Assembly (NCBI GenBank): GCA_029976005.1
Contig: JARKOQ010000208.1
Location: forward strand, 62,001 to 126,000
Reading direction: 5' to 3'
DNA from: Aggregatilineales bacterium
GTDB lineage: Bacteria; Chloroflexota; Anaerolineae; Aggregatilineales; Ch27
DNA length: 64,000 nt
This document shows positions 17,869 to 30,179 of the stretch, in pieces (position 1 is the stretch's first letter; the number at the start of each line of letters is the position of its first letter). The notes under the pieces are model-generated. The model saw only the letters and a program-made list of their open reading frames with translations, was not told where the DNA came from and did not search any database. The translations under genes and the position numbers were made by a program.

Positions 17869-20800
17869 ATGCCTCTGGGGATGATCGTGCGCCGCATCTG
17901 GCGCGAGCGCCGCTTGCTGAGTGTGCTGCTGCTGGCCGTCTGTCTGGTGACCGGCTTCTTCGCGCTGGGGCCGCTGTACGTCCGCGCGGTCTCCGAGGCG
18001 GGCATCCGCTTCGCCGTGGAGAACGCCGATCCGCGACAGTTGAACCTGGTCTTCAGCAACCTGCAGCCGTTCGGCCCGGAGGTCTACGACCTGCTCAACC
18101 GGGAACTGGGCGGGCTGGCTTCCGATCTGGTGCGGATTACCCGCTCGACGCGGGTCGTGCCCGGTTTCGGCTACGAGCTGGGCCAGCCGGTGAGCGTCTA
18201 CAGCAGCCGCACCGAGAACAACTACCAGATGGCGGCCTTCTCCAACCTGCGCGACCTGTTCACCCTGAGCGAAGGGCGCTGGCCGGCGCGCCTGTCCACG
18301 CCGGAGGAACTGCGTGCGCTGAGTCGCGGCCTGTCGGCCGACGAGCTGGCCGAGCGCCAGTTGGGGGTCTACAGCCGGGGGCAGGTCGAGGCGGTGATCA
18401 CCCGCCAGTCGGCTGAGGAAGCCGACCTCGAGATCGGCAACCGGATCGTGATCGGGCAGGACATCGATACCACCGCGATCGTGCGCATCGTGGGGATCGT
18501 CGAGCCGGCCCTGCCGGCGGAAGACCCCTTCTGGGAAGGGATGCGCGTGGTGCTGACCGGGCAGTACGTGCCGATCAATGCCCTCCAGGAGCGTTATGAT
18601 TTCGCGCTGATCGTGCCCGAAGGCGCTTACGACGACTGGGTCGCCCCGGCCACGGCCGGGAATACCTACGAATGGCGGCTGAAGCTCAGCCCGGACGTGG
18701 TGCACGCCGATACTTTGGACGAACTGGACGCCCGGTTGAGCCGGGTACAGGACAGCCTGCGGGCGCGCTATCCCGACGTCGTGTTCATCAGCGGTCTGTC
18801 CGACCTGGTGGCGACCTTCCGCAGCACGCTGCGCAGCACCGAAGGGCCGATCGTCCTGCTCTCCGGCGCGGTGCTGATCCTGATGCTGTATCACCTGGTG
18901 ACCACGGTGGCGCTGGTGCTGGAACAGCAGGGCACTGAGTGGGCCTCGATCACCAGCCGGGGCGGGAGCATCCCGCAGTTGATTCAGATGCAACTGGTCA
19001 CGATGGGCGTGCTGGGGGCGATCGGGCTGGTCGTCGGGCCGTTCATCGCCCAGGGGATTCTGATCCTGCTGGAGCACATTGGCCCGCTGGCGCGCACCCT
19101 GAACGGTGCGACGCTGGGCGTGCGCAGCCTGCCGCCCTCGATCTTCGGCCTGAGCGCGGCGGCGGCGCTGGCCTCGGTGGTGGTGCTGACCCTGCCCGCC
19201 TGGCCGGCGGCGCGGCGCAGCCTGCTGCGCCTCAAACAGTTGATCAGCCGCCCGCCGACCCATCCCGCCTGGGCGCGCTACTTCCTGGACCTGATCTTCC
19301 TGCTCGTGGGTCTGGCGTTCATGCTGCGCCTGTACTTCCTGATCAGCGGGGATGTCGGTGGCAGCCTGGAAAACCTGCTGCACGACCCGGCTTCGCTGAT
19401 TCGGCTGATCGCCTCCGGCGCGAACGAGGCAGGCGGGCTGAGCGATCCGTTCAACCTGCTCGGCCCGGCGCTGATTCTGACCGGGGCGGCGTTGCTCTGG
19501 CTGCGCCTGTTCCCGCTGCTGATGCGCCTGATTGGGCGGCTGTTCAGCGCGGACGACGGCCTGACCCTGCCGCTGGCCCTGTGGAGCGTGGAGCGCGATC
19601 CGGGGCACTACGCCCAGCTCGTGCTGCTGCTGATCGGGACGCTGGCCCTGGGGACGGCCTCACTGGCGCTCAACGCGACCCGCGACGCCGGGGCGTGGAC
19701 TCTGGCCCGCACGGAAACGGGCGGCCACGCCCGGCTGAGCTTCGACCCGCGTACGGGGGTGGACGATGCCGCGTGGCGGGCGCTGCCGGGTGTGACCGGC
19801 GGCGAGGCGCTACTGGCGGCGGAAACCGTCCACCGCGCCGGGCGGGCGGATACGACCCTGTTCGGCCTCGATCCGGTTTCCTTCGGCCAGACCTATCCGG
19901 AACTGAGAGCGACCGTGGCCCCGCTGGCCTCCACGCCGCCACTGACCCTGCCCGGTCTGGCGCTGCCGGAGAACGCGGCCGAAGTGAGCCTCCAGGTGTA
20001 TGCCGAAGCCAGCCCGGATGAGCCGACCGAGACTGCCCTGGCCGTGCAACTGGCCGACGCGCGCGGCGTGCCGGTCAGCCTGCCGCTGGAGACGGTCGCG
20101 GCGACCGATTCGGGACGCTTCGTGACCTACAGCGCGGCCCTGCCCGAAGTCGGGCAGGCCCCCTGGCGGGTGGTGGGCCTCCAGGTGCAGAGCCGGCGCG
20201 GCGAGCTTCAGGATTTCACCCATACCCTCTACCTGGATGATCTGGCCGCGATCGACGGCGAGGGCAGCGAGACGGTAGTCGAGGACTTCGAGGCCGGGGC
20301 GTCGGGCTGGGCGCCCAGTTCGGCCCAGTTCCAGCGCCCGGACGATCTGACCGTCGCGCCGGGCGCGGATCGGGCCGCCAGCGGCGTGGGCAGCCTGAGC
20401 GTGACCTACCGCATCCGGCGGATGGGCGGAGGCGTCCTGGAGCCGCTGATCGGTGTGAACGAGACCGCCAGCACCTTTGTGCCGGTGGTGATGTCCCGCC
20501 GGATGGCGGAGAGCCTGGGCGGCCTGACCAGCGCCCGCGCCCCGCTGGAAGTCGGGGACGAGGGGTCGGTCGAGTTGCAGATGCCCTACGGGAACGTCGC
20601 GTTTCGCTATCGGGTGGTGGGGATCGCCGACTCGTTCCCGACCCAGGACGAGCGCGCCCAGTTTATGCTGGTTGAGGGCGAGACCCTGCGCGCGCTACTC
20701 AACCGGACCTCCTCCCTGACCGGTTTCTATGATTTCAACCGGGTCTGGCTCGATCTGGACGAACGCCAGCCTTCGGAGGACTTCCGCTTCGAAGCGGCCG

Positions 20801-21279
20801 GTCTGCCGGGCCTGATCGAGGCGTCGTATGCCTGGGATCGCTTCAACGAGATTCAGCGCGAGCCGCTGCCCAATTCGGTCACCGGGATGCTGTTCGCGGG
20901 GTTCTGGGTGTCGCTGGCCCTGAGCGTGCTCGATTTCGGCTTCTATCTGGCCGTCACGGCGCGCCGCCGGGCTGTCTCGTTCGCCATCCTCCAGTCGATG
21001 GGCTGGGAATCGCGCAATATCTGGAGCCAACTGGCGGTCGAACAGGCGGCGCTAATCGCCCCGGCGCTGCTGGTCGGGGTGGCGCTGGGCGGGGCATTGG
21101 CCTACCTGTTGCTGCCTTTCCTGGAACTGGTCGGCGGGGAGGCCCTGCGCTTCCCGCTGCTGGAAGTGGGCGGGCTGCTGCTGGCGCTCGTGATCTCGTT
21201 CAGCCTGCTGCTGGGGATGACCGCGCTGTTCCTGCGGCGGCGGCAGGTGCATCAGGTACTGCGCATGGGTGAGGAATAA
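17869..21279 (+). CDS. FtsX-like (MacB-type) ABC transporter permease
   Basis: 1136 aa; C-term LAVTARRRAVSFAILQSMGWESRNIWSQLAVEQ; directly follows the previous permease. Confidence 0.85.
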   Translation: MPLGMIVRRIWRERRLLSVLLLAVCLVTGFFALGPLYVRAVSEAGIRFAVENADPRQLNLVFSNLQPFGPEVYDLLNRELGGLASDLVRITRSTRVVPGFGYELGQPVSVYSSRTENNYQMAAFSNLRDLFTLSEGRWPARLSTPEELRALSRGLSADELAERQLGVYSRGQVEAVITRQSAEEADLEIGNRIVIGQDIDTTAIVRIVGIVEPALPAEDPFWEGMRVVLTGQYVPINALQERYDFALIVPEGAYDDWVAPATAGNTYEWRLKLSPDVVHADTLDELDARLSRVQDSLRARYPDVVFISGLSDLVATFRSTLRSTEGPIVLLSGAVLILMLYHLVTTVALVLEQQGTEWASITSRGGSIPQLIQMQLVTMGVLGAIGLVVGPFIAQGILILLEHIGPLARTLNGATLGVRSLPPSIFGLSAAAALASVVVLTLPAWPAARRSLLRLKQLISRPPTHPAWARYFLDLIFLLVGLAFMLRLYFLISGDVGGSLENLLHDPASLIRLIASGANEAGGLSDPFNLLGPALILTGAALLWLRLFPLLMRLIGRLFSADDGLTLPLALWSVERDPGHYAQLVLLLIGTLALGTASLALNATRDAGAWTLARTETGGHARLSFDPRTGVDDAAWRALPGVTGGEALLAAETVHRAGRADTTLFGLDPVSFGQTYPELRATVAPLASTPPLTLPGLALPENAAEVSLQVYAEASPDEPTETALAVQLADARGVPVSLPLETVAATDSGRFVTYSAALPEVGQAPWRVVGLQVQSRRGELQDFTHTLYLDDLAAIDGEGSETVVEDFEAGASGWAPSSAQFQRPDDLTVAPGADRAASGVGSLSVTYRIRRMGGGVLEPLIGVNETASTFVPVVMSRRMAESLGGLTSARAPLEVGDEGSVELQMPYGNVAFRYRVVGIADSFPTQDERAQFMLVEGETLRALLNRTSSLTGFYDFNRVWLDLDERQPSEDFRFEAAGLPGLIEASYAWDRFNEIQREPLPNSVTGMLFAGFWVSLALSVLDFGFYLAVTARRRAVSFAILQSMGWESRNIWSQLAVEQAALIAPALLVGVALGGALAYLLLPFLELVGGEALRFPLLEVGGLLLALVISFSLLLGMTALFLRRRQVHQVLRMGEE

Positions 21280-21281
21280 CC

Positions 21282-21746
21282 ATGATCATTTTCGGGACGC
21301 GCCACAAACTCAAGACGATCGATCGCGGGGAGTTCTACTGCCCGCACTGCCGGACGAAGCGGCCCTACGAGCGCAAGGAAGCCCGCCCGTATTTCGCGCT
21401 GTATTTCATCCCGGTCTTTCCGATCGGGCATGGCAGCGAAGTGATTGAGTGTATGACGTGTGGGACGCTGTTCGCGCCGGATGCGCTCAATGCCGCGCCG
21501 CCCCAGACTCCGCCCGACCTGGCGGCCCTGATTAACGGCGTGGGCAGGCAACTGGCCGGCGGTACGCCGGTGGAATTCGTGGTGCGCGCCCTGACCGGGC
21601 GCGGCCTGGACTACGACATGGCGCGGGCCATCGTCGAGCGCGAGTTGGGCGCGACCCGGCGCACTTGCCCGGCCTGCAACCTGACCTACGCCTCCGGCGT
21701 TGAGACCTGCACGGAATGCGGCCGCGCGCTAGAAAGCCCGCGTTAG
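21282..21746 (+). CDS. Zinc-ribbon protein
   Basis: Two CxxC pairs: FYCPHCRTKRPYERKEARPYFALYFIPVFPIG...ECMTCGTLF and RTCPACNLTY...CTECGRAL. Confidence 0.75.
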   Translation: MIIFGTRHKLKTIDRGEFYCPHCRTKRPYERKEARPYFALYFIPVFPIGHGSEVIECMTCGTLFAPDALNAAPPQTPPDLAALINGVGRQLAGGTPVEFVVRALTGRGLDYDMARAIVERELGATRRTCPACNLTYASGVETCTECGRALESPR

Positions 21747-21769
21747 CCCGGTGAGAGCCGAGGAAAAGT

Positions 21770-22675
21770 ATGAGCGACGTGTTTATCGAGTGTGACAATC
21801 TGGTCAAGATTTACAAGGTCGCGGACCTGGAGGTGGTGGCGCTCCAGGGCCTTGACTTGCAGATCGCCGAAGGGGAGATGATGGCCCTGGTTGGGCCGTC
21901 CGGCTCCGGCAAATCGACCCTGATGAACATCCTGGGCGGGCTGGACCAACCGACGGCGGGCAAGGTGCGGGTAGGGGACTACAACCTGCTCAACATGAAC
22001 CGCCGCCAGCAGGTGCTCTACCGCCGCCGGATGGTGGGTTTTGTCTGGCAGCAGACGGCCCGTAACCTGCTGCCCTACCTGACCGCGCAGGAGAACGTCG
22101 AACTGCCCATGTCGCTCAACCACGTCCCCGGCAAGGAACGCCGAGCGCGCTCCAGACACCTGCTGGAGATGGTCGGGCTGGGCGGGCGGCTCAACCATCA
22201 CCCCGACCGGCTGAGCGGCGGCGAGCAGCAGCGCGTGGCGATCGCGGTGGCGATGGCCAACCAGCCCTCGCTGCTGCTGGCCGACGAGCCGACCGGCGAG
22301 GTGGACAGCGAAGCCGCCAACACGATCTTCGATTCGATGCGCGCCCTGGCCGACGAGGCCAGGGTGACGGTGGTTATCGTGACCCACGACTACACCGTCG
22401 CCACTCGGGTTGACCGGGTGGTGGGCTTCCGCGATGGCCGGACGAGCATCGAGGTGCTCCGGCGGCGGGGCGATAACGGCGTCGACATCACCGAGGAAGA
22501 GTTCGCCATCCTCGACCGGGCCGGGCGCTTGCAGCTTCCCCAGGTGTTCATCGAGTCGCTGGACATGCGCGACCGGGTCAAGCTCCGCCTGCGCGAGGAC
22601 CACGTCGGCGTTTACCCGGACCGTGACGGCCAGAGTGACCGGGACGGAGCGAATGGGAAGGAAAGGGAACGCTGA
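21770..22675 (+). CDS. ABC transporter ATPase (MacB/LolD type) with C-terminal AbrB-like extension
   Basis: GPSGSGKST, LSGGEQQRVAIAVAMANQPSLLLADEPTGEVD; extension FAILDRAGRLQLPQVFIESLDMRDRVKLRLREDHVGVYPD. Confidence 0.85.
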   Translation: MSDVFIECDNLVKIYKVADLEVVALQGLDLQIAEGEMMALVGPSGSGKSTLMNILGGLDQPTAGKVRVGDYNLLNMNRRQQVLYRRRMVGFVWQQTARNLLPYLTAQENVELPMSLNHVPGKERRARSRHLLEMVGLGGRLNHHPDRLSGGEQQRVAIAVAMANQPSLLLADEPTGEVDSEAANTIFDSMRALADEARVTVVIVTHDYTVATRVDRVVGFRDGRTSIEVLRRRGDNGVDITEEEFAILDRAGRLQLPQVFIESLDMRDRVKLRLREDHVGVYPDRDGQSDRDGANGKERER

Positions 22676-23406
22676 TGAGCCAGGCTGACCCAATCATCCG
22701 CATCAAGAACCTGCACCGGGTGTATCACCTGGGCGGGGAAGATATCCACGCCGTACGCGACGTGTCGCTGGACATCCATCCCGGCCAGATGACGGCCATC
22801 GTGGGCCGTTCCGGCTCCGGCAAGACGACCCTGCTCAACCTGATCGCCGGGCTGGACGATCCGACCGAGGGCGAAATCTGGATCGAAGGCCAGCGTCTGG
22901 CCGACCTCGACCCGGTGGCCCGCCTGGCCCTGCGCCGCGACCGGATCGGATTCGTGTTCCAGAGCTTCGGGCTGCTGCCCCTGCTTAGCGCGGAGGAGAA
23001 CGTGGGTGTGCCGCTGCGCATGCGCCGCCTGAGCCGGCGCGACCGCCAGCAGGCCGTGAAGAACGCGCTGGATTGGGTTGGGCTGAACGAGCGCGCCCAC
23101 CACCGGCCCTACGAGCTTTCCGGCGGGGAGCAGCAGCGCGTGGCGCTGGCCCGCGCCCTGGCCGCCCATCCGCACTTCATCCTGGCCGACGAGCCAACCG
23201 GCCAGCTTGATAGCCAGACCGGCAAGAAAATCCTGGCCCTGCTGCGCCGGTTTGTCAGCGAGCAGGCCATCACCGTGGTGATCGTGACCCACGACCCGCA
23301 GGTGATGGAAGAGGCCGACGTCGTCCACGAACTGCGTGACGGCCACCTGATCGACACTCGGCTCAAAAACCCGGCGGCGAATGGGGGGACCGTCAACGCA
23401 CGGTAG
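22675..23406 (+). CDS. ABC transporter ATPase (LolD/MacB type)
   Basis: GRSGSGKTT, LSGGEQQRVALARALAAHPHFILADEPTGQLD. Confidence 0.9.
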   Translation: MSQADPIIRIKNLHRVYHLGGEDIHAVRDVSLDIHPGQMTAIVGRSGSGKTTLLNLIAGLDDPTEGEIWIEGQRLADLDPVARLALRRDRIGFVFQSFGLLPLLSAEENVGVPLRMRRLSRRDRQQAVKNALDWVGLNERAHHRPYELSGGEQQRVALARALAAHPHFILADEPTGQLDSQTGKKILALLRRFVSEQAITVVIVTHDPQVMEEADVVHELRDGHLIDTRLKNPAANGGTVNAR

Positions 23407-23436
23407 AAGCCTGTTTCAGGAAAGAAAGCGCATAAC

Positions 23437-23477
23437 GCACAAAAAACGGGGACCCACAGGCCCCCGCTTTTTTGTGC
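23437..23477. terminator. Bidirectional terminator
   Basis: GCACAAAAAACGGGG ... CCCCGCTTTTTTGTGC. Confidence 0.85.
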
Positions 23478-24395
23478 CTACGCTTCCTTGCGGGCTTCGA
23501 TGCCCACCCAATCGCCCATCGTGCGGCGGCGCACCGGGATCAGGCCGGTGGCGCGCAGGGCGGCTTCCACGTCGTCGGCCTGCTCGTGGATCAGGCCGCT
23601 GAAGATCGCCACGCCGCCCGGCTCGACCAGGCGGCCCAGGCCTTGCTCGCACATCGGGATGATCGTCTTGGCCAGGATGTTGACCAGGATCAGCCCGAAG
23701 GTCCGGCCAGAGGCCAGCAGCGCTTCCAGGCTGCCCTGCTCGGCGGTCAGGTGGTCGGAGACGGCGTTCAGCCCCGCGTTGCGCAGGGTGGCGTCCACGG
23801 CAAGCTGGTCGATGTCCAGCGCCCAGAGATGCTCGGCGCCCAGTTTGGCGGCGGCGATCGCCAGGATGCCGGAGCCGCAGCCGAGGTCCAGCCCGTGGGC
23901 GGGCAGGGGGCGGGGCAGGTCTTCCAGGGCGATCAGGCAGAGCTGGGTGCTGGGATGGGTGCCCGTCCCGAAGGCCGTGCCCGGATCGAGAATGATCTCC
24001 AGGTCGCCCGGCCTGGCTTCGGAGGCGCACCACTCCGGCCGGACGCAAATCTGGCGGCCGATGCGCACCGGCTTGTAGTGCACCTTCCAGGCTTCGGCCC
24101 AGTCCTGCTCCTGGACGATTGCATAGGTCGGCTGACGCGGCACGATCGGGTAGATCATCGCCAGATGGTTGAGGCCGTCTTCCAGGCGGCGCTTGAGTTC
24201 GGCGGCCTGGGCGTCTTCGGGCAGGTAGGCCCGCACGATCATGTCGGTCGGGGCGGGCAGGTCGTCTTCCCAGGCGTCGGCCACGATGCCCAACTGCTCG
24301 ATGGCGACGCCCTGGTAGCCGTACTGCTGGAGCAGGTCGGCGATGGCTTCGACGGCCTCGCCGTCGGCATGGAGTGACACTTCGATCCAGTTCAT
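23478..24395 (-). CDS. prmA: Ribosomal protein L11 methyltransferase
   Basis: MNWIEVSLHADGEAVEAIADLLQQYGYQGVAIEQ...DPGTAFGTGTHPSTQLCL...LDLGCGSGILAIAAAKLGA. Confidence 0.9.
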   Translation of the reverse strand: MNWIEVSLHADGEAVEAIADLLQQYGYQGVAIEQLGIVADAWEDDLPAPTDMIVRAYLPEDAQAAELKRRLEDGLNHLAMIYPIVPRQPTYAIVQEQDWAEAWKVHYKPVRIGRQICVRPEWCASEARPGDLEIILDPGTAFGTGTHPSTQLCLIALEDLPRPLPAHGLDLGCGSGILAIAAAKLGAEHLWALDIDQLAVDATLRNAGLNAVSDHLTAEQGSLEALLASGRTFGLILVNILAKTIIPMCEQGLGRLVEPGGVAIFSGLIHEQADDVEAALRATGLIPVRRRTMGDWVGIEARKEA

Positions 24396-24411
24396 GCGGG
24401 CATGGAATCCT

Positions 24412-24825
24412 TTAGCGGGCTGCTTCCTGGTAGCTGATGCTCTTGATGTTGGCGAACGGGACGCAATCAATGTTGGAGGTACGGCTGAATGCGCGCGACA
24501 GGCAGAAGTAATCCTGCCCGATACGGCTGATCTGGAGGGAGTTCAGATTCTGGCCCAGTGTGACGGTGCCTCCGATCCCCGACAGGGATTGGTTGAAGTT
24601 GATGGTGAACACGAAACTGGACGAGGTCGCGCCGGTCTGCTGCGTGGTCACCCGATCCCATAGCTCGGTCAGGAACTGGCCGGTTGAATCCGGGTTGTTC
24701 TGCGCGACTGCCGCGGGACGTGTAGTCAGGACAAACACCACGAGCAATGCCAGAACAAACAACGTGCTGAATAGCCAGACCGATCGCTTGCTCATCATCA
24801 TCTTCTTTCCGGCGCCTGAGCGCAC
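24412..24825 (-). CDS. Small exported/membrane-anchored protein of unknown function
   Basis: MMMSKRSVWLFSTLFVLALLVVFVLTTRPAAVAQ... signal/TM, ~100-aa exported domain; located between dnaJ and prmA on the same strand. Confidence 0.65.
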   Translation of the reverse strand: MRSGAGKKMMMSKRSVWLFSTLFVLALLVVFVLTTRPAAVAQNNPDSTGQFLTELWDRVTTQQTGATSSSFVFTINFNQSLSGIGGTVTLGQNLNSLQISRIGQDYFCLSRAFSRTSNIDCVPFANIKSISYQEAAR

Positions 24826-26031
<1,206 letters not shown>

Positions 26032-26044
26032 CTAGACGACAAAT

Positions 26045-26076
26045 CGCACCCGTCCGTCCGAGGGCGGACGGGTGCG
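26045..26076 (-). other. Strong hairpin in dnaK-dnaJ intergenic region
   Basis: CGCACCCGTCCG-tccgaggg-CGGACGGGTGCG, 12-bp perfect stem, no strong U-tract. Confidence 0.6.
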
Positions 26077-26109
26077 CAGGGAGTCAACCAGTTGTCATTC
26101 GGCGGCGGA

Positions 26110-28008
<1,899 letters not shown>

Positions 28009-28074
28009 AGTCCGTCTCCTGAAGTGTCAGATCTGAGATGATAGCCGATGTCCAATGGCCCGTCGCCGGGCGGA

Positions 28075-28620
28075 TTACTGCGCCACCCGAACCAGTGCCG
28101 GCCGCACGACGCGATCGCCGTACACGTAGCCCTTCTGCAGGACGACCGTGACGTGGCCGCTTTCCGTTTCCGTGCCGGCGTCGACCCCGATGGCCTCGTG
28201 CAGATTGGGATCGAAGGCCTCGCCGAGCGGGTCGATCTCGCGCATGCCGTAGGTTTCGAAAATGGTGTTGAACTTTTGACCGACCAGGGCGATTCCCTGT
28301 GCCCAGGCGTGATCCTGCAGATCTTGCGGCAGGTTGTCCAGGGCCCGGTTGAAGTCATCCATGGCCGGGAGGAGCTTCTTGAGGACGTCGATGTAGGCAG
28401 ACTGCCCGTGATCCTCGCGCTCCCGTTCGACGCGCTTCTTGAAATTGATGAACTCGGCTCGCGCGCGCTGCCATCCGTCCAGGTATTCCGCGGCCTGGGC
28501 GCGTGCCTTGTCCAGCTCGGCCTGAAGCTGTTCCAGCGTCAGACCTTCCGGCATCTCGCCGGGCGCAGCCGTATCAAGCGCGTCGGCGGGTGGGTTTGGC
28601 TGGTTTACGTTGTCATTCAC
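28075..28620 (-). CDS. grpE: Nucleotide exchange factor GrpE
   Basis: LDGWQRARAEFINFKKRVERE...VVLQKGYVYGDRVVRPALVRVAQ; between hrcA and dnaK. Confidence 0.92.
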   Translation of the reverse strand: MNDNVNQPNPPADALDTAAPGEMPEGLTLEQLQAELDKARAQAAEYLDGWQRARAEFINFKKRVEREREDHGQSAYIDVLKKLLPAMDDFNRALDNLPQDLQDHAWAQGIALVGQKFNTIFETYGMREIDPLGEAFDPNLHEAIGVDAGTETESGHVTVVLQKGYVYGDRVVRPALVRVAQ

Positions 28621-28747
28621 GACGATTCTCCGGTGGACACAAGCTTTTCCATCCCTATGCTGAGGGCAGTGTAACGCATCTCTAATAGAATTCCGTTAGC
28701 AAAGCATCAGATTCGTGCAAGCGTTTCCAGGCTCCGTTTGGGTCCGA

Positions 28748-29800
28748 TCAGGGAGCCGGGTCGCCGGGTTCCTCGCCGTAGATGCCGACGATCAGACTGG
28801 TCATCAGGTCCGACATGAAACGGACGGCGCTGATGGCCCGCCCGTAGCGCATCCGGGTTGGTCCCAGGACGCCCAGCATGCCGGTGGCCTGACCGGCCAC
28901 CCCATAACGTCCCAGGATGATGCTCAACAGGCTGATGCTGTCCCAGCGGCCTTCGCCGGCGATCACGACCCGGACGTCGCCCACGCTGGGGTTGGCCTCG
29001 TCGATCAGGGTTTCCAGGATCGACTGCTCCTCCAGCACACGCAGGGCCTGTTCCGCGCCCTCGCTCTGATCGAAACGGGTCAGGATTTCGGCGAGGCCAT
29101 CGCGGTAGACCTGATGGGGACGGTCGGCTTCCTCGATGAGCGCGATCACCAGGTCCATGACTTCGCGCTCCATGGTGGAGAGGCCCTTGAGCCGGTCGCG
29201 AAGCTGCTGGACGTGCAGGCCGAGGCTGAGCGTGGTCAGCCGCGCGGCGATGGCGCTGAGCTGTTCCTGGCTGACCGGCTCGTTCAGCATCAGCATGCGC
29301 TGGCGAACGTCGCCGTTGTGCAGCACCAGCACCATCAGTACCAGGCGGCCCTGGGTGGCGATCAGTTCCAGGTGCTTGAAGCGATTGACCTGGCTGTAGG
29401 GCGCGGTCACGAGTGAGGCGCCCTGAGCCGTGCGAGCCAGCACGGCGGCGGAAAGCCGCATCCACTGCTCGATGTCGAGCGGGGACTGGTGGAACTGGTG
29501 GGTGATCATGCGCCGCTCGTCCAGGCTGATCTGGCCGTTGCCGGCCAGGCGTTGGACAAAGTAGCGGTACCCGGCCTCGGTCGGAACCCGCCCGGCGGAA
29601 GTGTGCGGCGACCCGAGTAGCCCGGCTGCTTCCAGCGCGGACATCTCGTTGCGGATCGTGGCCGAGCTGACTCCCAGCGCATCCATCAGCGACTTGGAGC
29701 TGACCGGATGCCCGCTGTGGATATACTGCTGGACGATCAGTTCCAGGGTTTTTTCCTGGCGCTCCGTAAGGTCAGGTGAGTTGGCCGCGTCAGTAGTCAT
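28748..29800 (-). CDS. hrcA: Heat-inducible transcription repressor HrcA
   Basis: LTERQEKTLELIVQQYIHSGHPVSSKSLMDALGVSSATIRNEMSALEAAGLL; downstream of CIRCE. Confidence 0.95.
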   Translation of the reverse strand: MTTDAANSPDLTERQEKTLELIVQQYIHSGHPVSSKSLMDALGVSSATIRNEMSALEAAGLLGSPHTSAGRVPTEAGYRYFVQRLAGNGQISLDERRMITHQFHQSPLDIEQWMRLSAAVLARTAQGASLVTAPYSQVNRFKHLELIATQGRLVLMVLVLHNGDVRQRMLMLNEPVSQEQLSAIAARLTTLSLGLHVQQLRDRLKGLSTMEREVMDLVIALIEEADRPHQVYRDGLAEILTRFDQSEGAEQALRVLEEQSILETLIDEANPSVGDVRVVIAGEGRWDSISLLSIILGRYGVAGQATGMLGVLGPTRMRYGRAISAVRFMSDLMTSLIVGIYGEEPGDPAP

Positions 29801-29824
29801 GATCCAGCCTCGGCGAATGGATTT

Positions 29825-29851
29825 TTAGCACTCTTGTGGTGAGAGTGCTAT
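29825..29851 (-). promoter_or_regulatory. CIRCE element (HrcA operator)
   Basis: TTAGCACTC-TTGTGGTGA-GAGTGCTAT; 9-nt spacer, one mismatch to the consensus inverted repeat. Confidence 0.95.
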
Positions 29852-29865
29852 CAATTCAAAACACC

Positions 29866-29894
29866 ATGATACCATGCGCGAATTGGCGCGTCAA
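29866..29894 (-). promoter_or_regulatory. SigA-type promoter of the hrcA operon
   Basis: Minus strand TTGACG-N17-TATCAT immediately upstream of CIRCE. Confidence 0.8.
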
Positions 29895-29938
29895 AAGGGA
29901 CGCGCCCCTTTTTGCGGGGCAATCGTATCGGGCCGAAA

Positions 29939-30030
29939 AAGTCCTCTCGCCACGGAGGGCACGGAGAACGTGGAGAGAGAACAGGTTCACGCGCTTTTGA
30001 TTCGCAGCCTTGGCGGTTCCATTTGTTTTT
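29939..30030. repeat. Intergenic repeat (copy 2, degenerate)
   Basis: CCACGGAGGGCACGGAGAACGTGGAGAG ... CGCAGCCTTGGCGGTTCC. Confidence 0.5.
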
Positions 30031-30179
30031 GAGACGGCCCTGGGCCTTTTCGGGTGGATGCGAGGCCTGCGCGAGGTGTTACAATAGCCGGCGTTGCGTT
30101 GAAGATGTGCCAGTGCAATTGTCCGGGCTGGATGTGAAGCCGGATCGTTCGTGGAAGCGACCAAGAGGGAGTGTGCGTA

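Noticed and set aside
15943-19608. 1,221-aa minus-strand ORF across both FtsX permeases
   Set aside because: Antisense to two genes with clear motifs; low-complexity composition.
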